From SIG480 sp045533555 (GTDB lineage: Bacteria > Bacillota > Clostridia > Oscillospirales > JAAYXM01): DNA of 42,232 bases. A model generated the notes under the pieces. The model searched no databases. It was not told the origin of the DNA and saw nothing but the letters and a program-made list of their open reading frames with translations. This document shows positions 39,501 to 42,232 of this stretch, one piece after another. How positions within the stretch are numbered: position 1 is the stretch's first letter; the number at the start of each line of letters is the position of its first letter. The stretch spans positions 1 through 42,232 of the forward strand of contig JAZSHZ010000094.1 of the NCBI GenBank assembly GCA_045533555.1, written 5' to 3'. The position numbers and the translations under genes were made by a program.

Positions 39501-42232
39501 GACAGGAACGATCGGAGACTTTATGTCGTCATATGATATGGTATTTGATATGTATGACGATCCGGAGGTATTCAGATACCTCAACGATAAGTCGAAGGTA
39601 TATAAGATGCGCCACGCAAAGGATACACCGAACCAGATAAGAACAAACATCGAGGATGGAATCATCCGCGAGGGCCTTGATTGCCTTGTAACAACGGAGG
39701 TTGCAGGTAACTTCGGCTATCCGCAGGTTCCGAATGCCCGTGGTGCGGTAATCCTCGACTCGATGCCGGAATCCCGCGAATGGCTCGATTTCCTTATGGC
39801 TCCGGGCTGGACAACGGTTGCACCGTGTCTCGGCGGCGGTATTGAAGAGACTCTCATCAATACGATAGATGCAGACGGTCAGGGTAACGAAGCTTCGACA
39901 TATAACGTCGCATGGCATCAGACGCTTATAAGAATCAACGATATTCTCGAAGGATATGACAGATATCCCGCGGCAAACCTCTATAACAATCCGAAGTTTG
40001 TCCAGATGTTCTATTCTAATCTCCCGCTTATCGCATCGAACTACTCGCCGAACATCGGTGACTCGGGCTCGACGGCAAGCAAGACGCATTGGATAGGCAA
40101 CGAGGTTGCCCTCAATGGTTGGAAGCATCTTAAGGATCCTGTTTTCGCTCAGGTTCTTTATATGCTCAACGGCAATAAATCAACGGGTCTCCACTATAAT
40201 GATACGGACTATAATCCCGACAGACTCGCAACAGAGGTTCAGAAGGTCATCGATGAATATGGCGTGCTCAAGCTCGATTCCGAGATGATGACGAACTTTG
40301 GTTTCGCAATGCTCCGCGATGGTGGCGACTACACCAACGTTACCGATGCAACCGCAAAGGAAACGCGCAGAAATGTCTGGATGTATTTCGGCTCTAACAG
40401 CGGCCACGGACATGCAGATACACTCAATCTCGGTATGACGGCATTCGGTCTCAACTATATGCCCGAGCTTGCATATCCGGAAGCAACGGGAACACAGCCG
40501 AACCGTCTCCAGTGGGTACAGACGACTCTCTCCCATAACACGGTTATGGTCGATGAGGTTCAGCAGACGGGCGAAGCGGAAATCCGCGGAAATCAGCTCC
40601 ATTTTGATGATGCGGGCATGATTCAGGTTATGGATGTCGATGCAAGCTATGTTTATAAGGCAGTTGATCAGTATCGCAGAAGCGTTGTCTATGTCAAGAT
40701 AGATGATGAAAACTCCTATGCGGTAGACTTCTTCCGCGTCAATGGCGGTAATGACCATCTCTATTCCTTCCATGCATCATCGAATGAAATTCTCGAAACA
40801 GAAGGTCTCGACCTCGTTCCGCAGGTTGATGAAGAAGGAAACTATAAGGGAAGCTATGCGGGAATTGATGTGCCCTATGGTCCTGACCCGAATTCGCCCG
40901 AAGCATGGAGCTATGTAACGGTTTATCCGAGAGGATACACATGGCTTCGCAATGTTGACCGCGCAAGCAACCCCGAATCAAAGTTCGAGATTGACTTTGC
41001 GATAAAGGACTTCAATAAGGCAATCAAGGATTCGAAGGGCCTTGCGCTTCATATGACGATGCTCAATGACGGAAATATTGCAGACGGCGTAACGCGTTCG
41101 GTATCAATCGCAGACGGTCTCCCGCCGCAGAAGGTTGAAAACAAGAACATCGATAAGTTTAAGTATGTTCTCGTCAAGCACACGGGCGAAAACCTCGACA
41201 CGACCTTCACAACGGTCTTTGAACCCTACAGAACAACAAGGAATCTCACATCAGCAGATGAGCTTGCGGCAGAAATCATCGATGGTCGCGAAAACGAAGG
41301 CGATGCACATCGCGCACTCAAGATAACTCATGCAAGCGGCAGAGTTGATTATATCTTCTGGGCAACGAATAATTCAGTAACCTATAAGGTAACGGATGGC
41401 GAGAAGGAAATTCTCTTCCGCGGATTCGTCGGTATGTATACGCTTCAGAACGGCGAAAACACATATAAGTATGTCCACGATGGCGATATCATCGGCGAAG
41501 AGACAGGCGCTCTCGCATCGCTCAAGGGCGTAATCAAAGGATTTACAAAGACTCACGAATATGAGAACGAAATCGTCATCACACCGCAGGATGCAATCAG
41601 CGATGAAGAGCTTTCAGATCTTGCAAACCGCTATATCTTCGTTGATAATGATCCGAAGATGAGAAGCGGCGCATTCAGAATCTATGGTGCAACGCGCGAT
41701 GGCGAGGATATTGTTCTCGATATCGGCAGAATCACTCCGATTCGTCAGTATGTCAATGTATTTGATGAATCAAAGGGATATATCTACACGATCGAAGAAG
41801 GCCAGAGCGCAGAAATCCCGCTTTCCTTCAGCGAGGATAATGCTCCCGAATTTGCAGAGATAAGCGATAAGCTTTCAACGAGCGCAGGAAGCTCGATCAG
41901 CGTCAAGGTAACGGCAACAAGTCCTCTTGAGCGCGATATCGTCTATAAAGACGGCGGTATGCCGCGCGGCGCAGTGCTTGATGAGACGAGCGGAACGATA
42001 ACCTGGAAGCCGGATAACTCGCAGGTTGGTGCAAACCACTTTGCAATCACTGCAGTGGATTCCGACGGACGCGAATCGACAGTCCACTTCGATATCACGG
42101 TCTATGGTTCGACCACAGGTGGCGGCGCAAGCTCCGGCGCACCGTCCACACCGGGAACAAGCACACCGACCATCCCGCCGACACAATCGGATGAAAAGGA
42201 CAACACTGCGGGCTCAACCGATAATGTAGGGG
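33550..42232 (+). CDS. Giant secreted heparinase II/III-like protein with Ig-like and jelly-roll repeats (partial)
   Basis: The frame is open from the ATG through the window edge (2894 codons seen, no stop). Signal peptide 1-30 (LPAVAFGA). Four repeated beta-rich, carbohydrate-binding-like modules lie at about 35-215, 325-511, 720-910 and 1210-1375; they share GWY.L..., FYVY.NGQYAGLY, NSLYL.PD.NGK and AKTHY.TPY..LYKMW. Ig-like and Big_2 domains (VATVDANGVVTGIA) separate them. A Cys4 zinc ribbon (Cys1753, 1756, 1782, 1785) precedes an alpha-helical toroid and the heparinase II/III C-terminal domain with GHGHAD (2285-2290) and SHNTVMVDE. A putative Ig/cadherin-like domain (about 2741-2855) and a Gly/Ser/Thr/Pro linker end the visible part, perhaps leading to a wall anchor. 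Probable lyase of an acidic polysaccharide; substrate unknown. Confidence 0.85.
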   Translation, partial: MKKMSVKRAFALILSLAMMISLLPAVAFGATVAPIVIDFTKATIDGGGSSVATVVSAINSPEFTSVAEESSEYTGDNQRTHYSTKTGEKLLLAAMSSGGWTSLNWTDANANAAKARWTIEFSVPTAGWYSVDFITALWSAGADFYVYADGQYAGVLECYDKEKSDGFYRNDDKLENTVYLTPDENGKIRMMFAIKRAPYGPGRLLLHKMTLTYVGEKLSYSAASTIPSQIEFGSELDFEAFAKLSDGSRYVTNGYNADRTANSDKTTVSVKSGTSIGITETANENGIYSGKVTAKELGKTVFTVTSVVGGTTYTKDITVEVVNAITPKKIELEFSEDTVNNGGTALPLKEYTTKDTANFSIVPELTSTKSGSRVQYKVEAMSTKKLLDIAPRANSNRTWIVEKQKKGNYVDAMFTVETELLVPGWYNLSLQGGLRSSGAEFYVYVNGQYAGLYSFCGEGNPFAAGEVKSLNSLYLTPDKNGKARISLCVAKTHYDTPYALLYKMWLTPVEAEKVEFKQFTHNIPETVYVGDVINAEFRAEMSDGSYRHLNGYLSDATADAKNSMSVAVKSGTSLGFASTYDALLSDGTYTATLTANAEGETVMTATIMIDGETYTQDIPVNVKPVPKLSEVGVKTNYKKILIGKTAKASFALLRDDGKPYPEDGEKTVTYESLTPDIATVDANGVVTGIAAGTAKIKVTVATPDATVSGEGEITVIDSVSEKEMEFSINTLENGNATNPKTPLKDYIVKDAANFAIVPELTSGTVDGRVQYTVPEFGKLALLCIGTRGYSNMTWIQSAESTNANANPANAMFTIETDLDAPGWYNLRILGGGWKSASEYYVYANGKYAGLYNFWIDGADTFASTGEKKLNSLYLEPDENGKVRISFCVAKTHYSTPYGILYKMWITPVDGEVTFKGFKHNAPEKIYLGESTDVEIRAEMSDGSFRHVNGYDYAAKADPNNSFGVAVKSGDSLKIESTYDALTSDGVYSGKLTAEKLGETVFTATAVIDGVTYTEDITVTVENPPMLQTVGVTFDKDTILATRTANASLTLIREDGSAYPEDKPQTIIYESSDEAVATVDANGVITGVAKGEATIKATVITPDATISGEKTIKVEAAPILAELKLETENNTLIIGGSRELSAVAIMSDELPGDASKYTINYESNNEEVATVDANGVVTAIAEGTVIISAVAKNEEGKNLSAVIKLEVFDGIPPVVIDFTQTVCERHAVPTDTPGYTLIYPGSSDMSKYTYSNGRSLLHVATRAPSNAVWPASKDMKNAFGIKINIPFESDYSVSLIGGSSSGGAMYSIFVDGVYVGDHSFYNPDYDSLHYDKLNTLNTIHLEAGEHEVIMRARKSIYSTAYAQLDSLSFTPVEGETVFDSIVADIPTELAVGEVYTCEAYAKMTDGSAYHFGVTAEGEIDKENTFGAEKTGDSLTLSDFISYEIGKSGKSKLTLTGVSEGKTTIKLSATIAGKTVTKEVVVNVTNDPIKSVTAETEAEELFAGDSSLLIAKALLTSGRELKSAEISFESLTPDVVTVEGDMLTAKTVGTAKIKATASFNGNTVENIFDVEVLPEGMTDILVTAGGSEHIRRTDIADADVNDYLVPLYVQAISNLGNEIDMTGAKITARALNPEVATLDEAMNIVPVYADPENGSKAGFEVTVKTADGRIRTVTKTLTVANAKTKATYMTAEKAAIARDNVARFDWAKSAAESNYIKLADVFVDKIDVLYDMITSNEVPRSTGIGAEGDPEMYHCRYCATDIRLEHGSYSWKHNPFNRPWKVQCPECQRYFPSNDFGSFYKLGLNEYGEFSRQRALDKHAELFGDPNAEKGSDAYYGYGKGYLKNELYDNLANVKTINVNKGLRDGETQDTWGVDDGMGYVPKKPDGTPYTYDNGVVERHTYIAEYMHSGIWRKQVAGGGVVIEAIKRCSNAYFYTGEKKYGRVAAILLDRVADFYPGYDISVFGDNVWNSDGGSNLGKTIGRIWETGTIGDFMSSYDMVFDMYDDPEVFRYLNDKSKVYKMRHAKDTPNQIRTNIEDGIIREGLDCLVTTEVAGNFGYPQVPNARGAVILDSMPESREWLDFLMAPGWTTVAPCLGGGIEETLINTIDADGQGNEASTYNVAWHQTLIRINDILEGYDRYPAANLYNNPKFVQMFYSNLPLIASNYSPNIGDSGSTASKTHWIGNEVALNGWKHLKDPVFAQVLYMLNGNKSTGLHYNDTDYNPDRLATEVQKVIDEYGVLKLDSEMMTNFGFAMLRDGGDYTNVTDATAKETRRNVWMYFGSNSGHGHADTLNLGMTAFGLNYMPELAYPEATGTQPNRLQWVQTTLSHNTVMVDEVQQTGEAEIRGNQLHFDDAGMIQVMDVDASYVYKAVDQYRRSVVYVKIDDENSYAVDFFRVNGGNDHLYSFHASSNEILETEGLDLVPQVDEEGNYKGSYAGIDVPYGPDPNSPEAWSYVTVYPRGYTWLRNVDRASNPESKFEIDFAIKDFNKAIKDSKGLALHMTMLNDGNIADGVTRSVSIADGLPPQKVENKNIDKFKYVLVKHTGENLDTTFTTVFEPYRTTRNLTSADELAAEIIDGRENEGDAHRALKITHASGRVDYIFWATNNSVTYKVTDGEKEILFRGFVGMYTLQNGENTYKYVHDGDIIGEETGALASLKGVIKGFTKTHEYENEIVITPQDAISDEELSDLANRYIFVDNDPKMRSGAFRIYGATRDGEDIVLDIGRITPIRQYVNVFDESKGYIYTIEEGQSAEIPLSFSEDNAPEFAEISDKLSTSAGSSISVKVTATSPLERDIVYKDGGMPRGAVLDETSGTITWKPDNSQVGANHFAITAVDSDGRESTVHFDITVYGSTTGGGASSGAPSTPGTSTPTIPPTQSDEKDNTAGSTDNVG

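Overview
The window looks like chromosomal DNA of an uncultured Gram-positive anaerobe of the Clostridia (Bacillota), perhaps Oscillospiraceae- or Christensenellaceae-like. This rests on strong AGGAG-type ribosome sites, consensus sigma-A promoters with 17-nt spacers, a DUF1385 (YqhQ) gene, a Rex redox repressor, a PolI without proofreading residues, and the run prmC-recA-recX-rimO-pgsA-cysS-polA-rimI-tsaD. The taxonomic call is inference. No rRNA, tRNA, CRISPR array or intact transposase was seen.

Layout. (1) 1-1.72 kb: proB and an RlmA-type rRNA methyltransferase, one transcription unit with a promoter and a terminator. (2) 1.73-5.5 kb: an AT-rich accessory island with small secreted or membrane proteins of unknown role, a 5'-truncated gene remnant followed by a small membrane-protein gene, and several dispersed REP/MITE-like repeats. 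(3) 5.5-9.2 kb: a tiny zinc-ribbon protein and a membrane-anchored polysaccharide-deacetylase-like protein on the minus strand, divergent from an Mbeg1-like alpha/beta hydrolase and a HAD-IIA phosphatase. (4) 9.2-23.75 kb: a long co-directional block made of an FG-GAP-like lipoprotein, an OmpR-type response regulator, a sensor kinase, DUF1385, then translation, recombination, lipid and replication housekeeping genes. (5) 23.75-26.64 kb: an unusual 506-nt intergenic region with a perfect DnaA box and palindromes, then an isocitrate-dehydrogenase-like gene, rex, and a membrane zinc-ribbon protein. (6) 26.7-42.2 kb: a probable carbohydrate locus with a DeoR repressor, an FGGY sugar kinase, an L-fucose-isomerase-like protein, two tandem leaderless ceramidase-like proteins, and a very large secreted multidomain heparinase II/III-like protein that runs off the right edge.

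How they may work together. In region 6 the secreted protein would bind and cleave an acidic polysaccharide outside the cell. The isomerase and kinase would channel a released monosaccharide into central metabolism, and the DeoR protein would sense a phosphorylated intermediate. What the two cytoplasmic ceramidase-family proteins do there is unknown, and they make this locus the best candidate for an undescribed system in the window. No transporter is visible, so uptake must be encoded elsewhere. In region 4 the lipoprotein may be an extracytoplasmic partner of the two-component system.

Throughout, start codons were chosen by ribosome-site spacing and by promoter position; several are shorter than the longest open frame.
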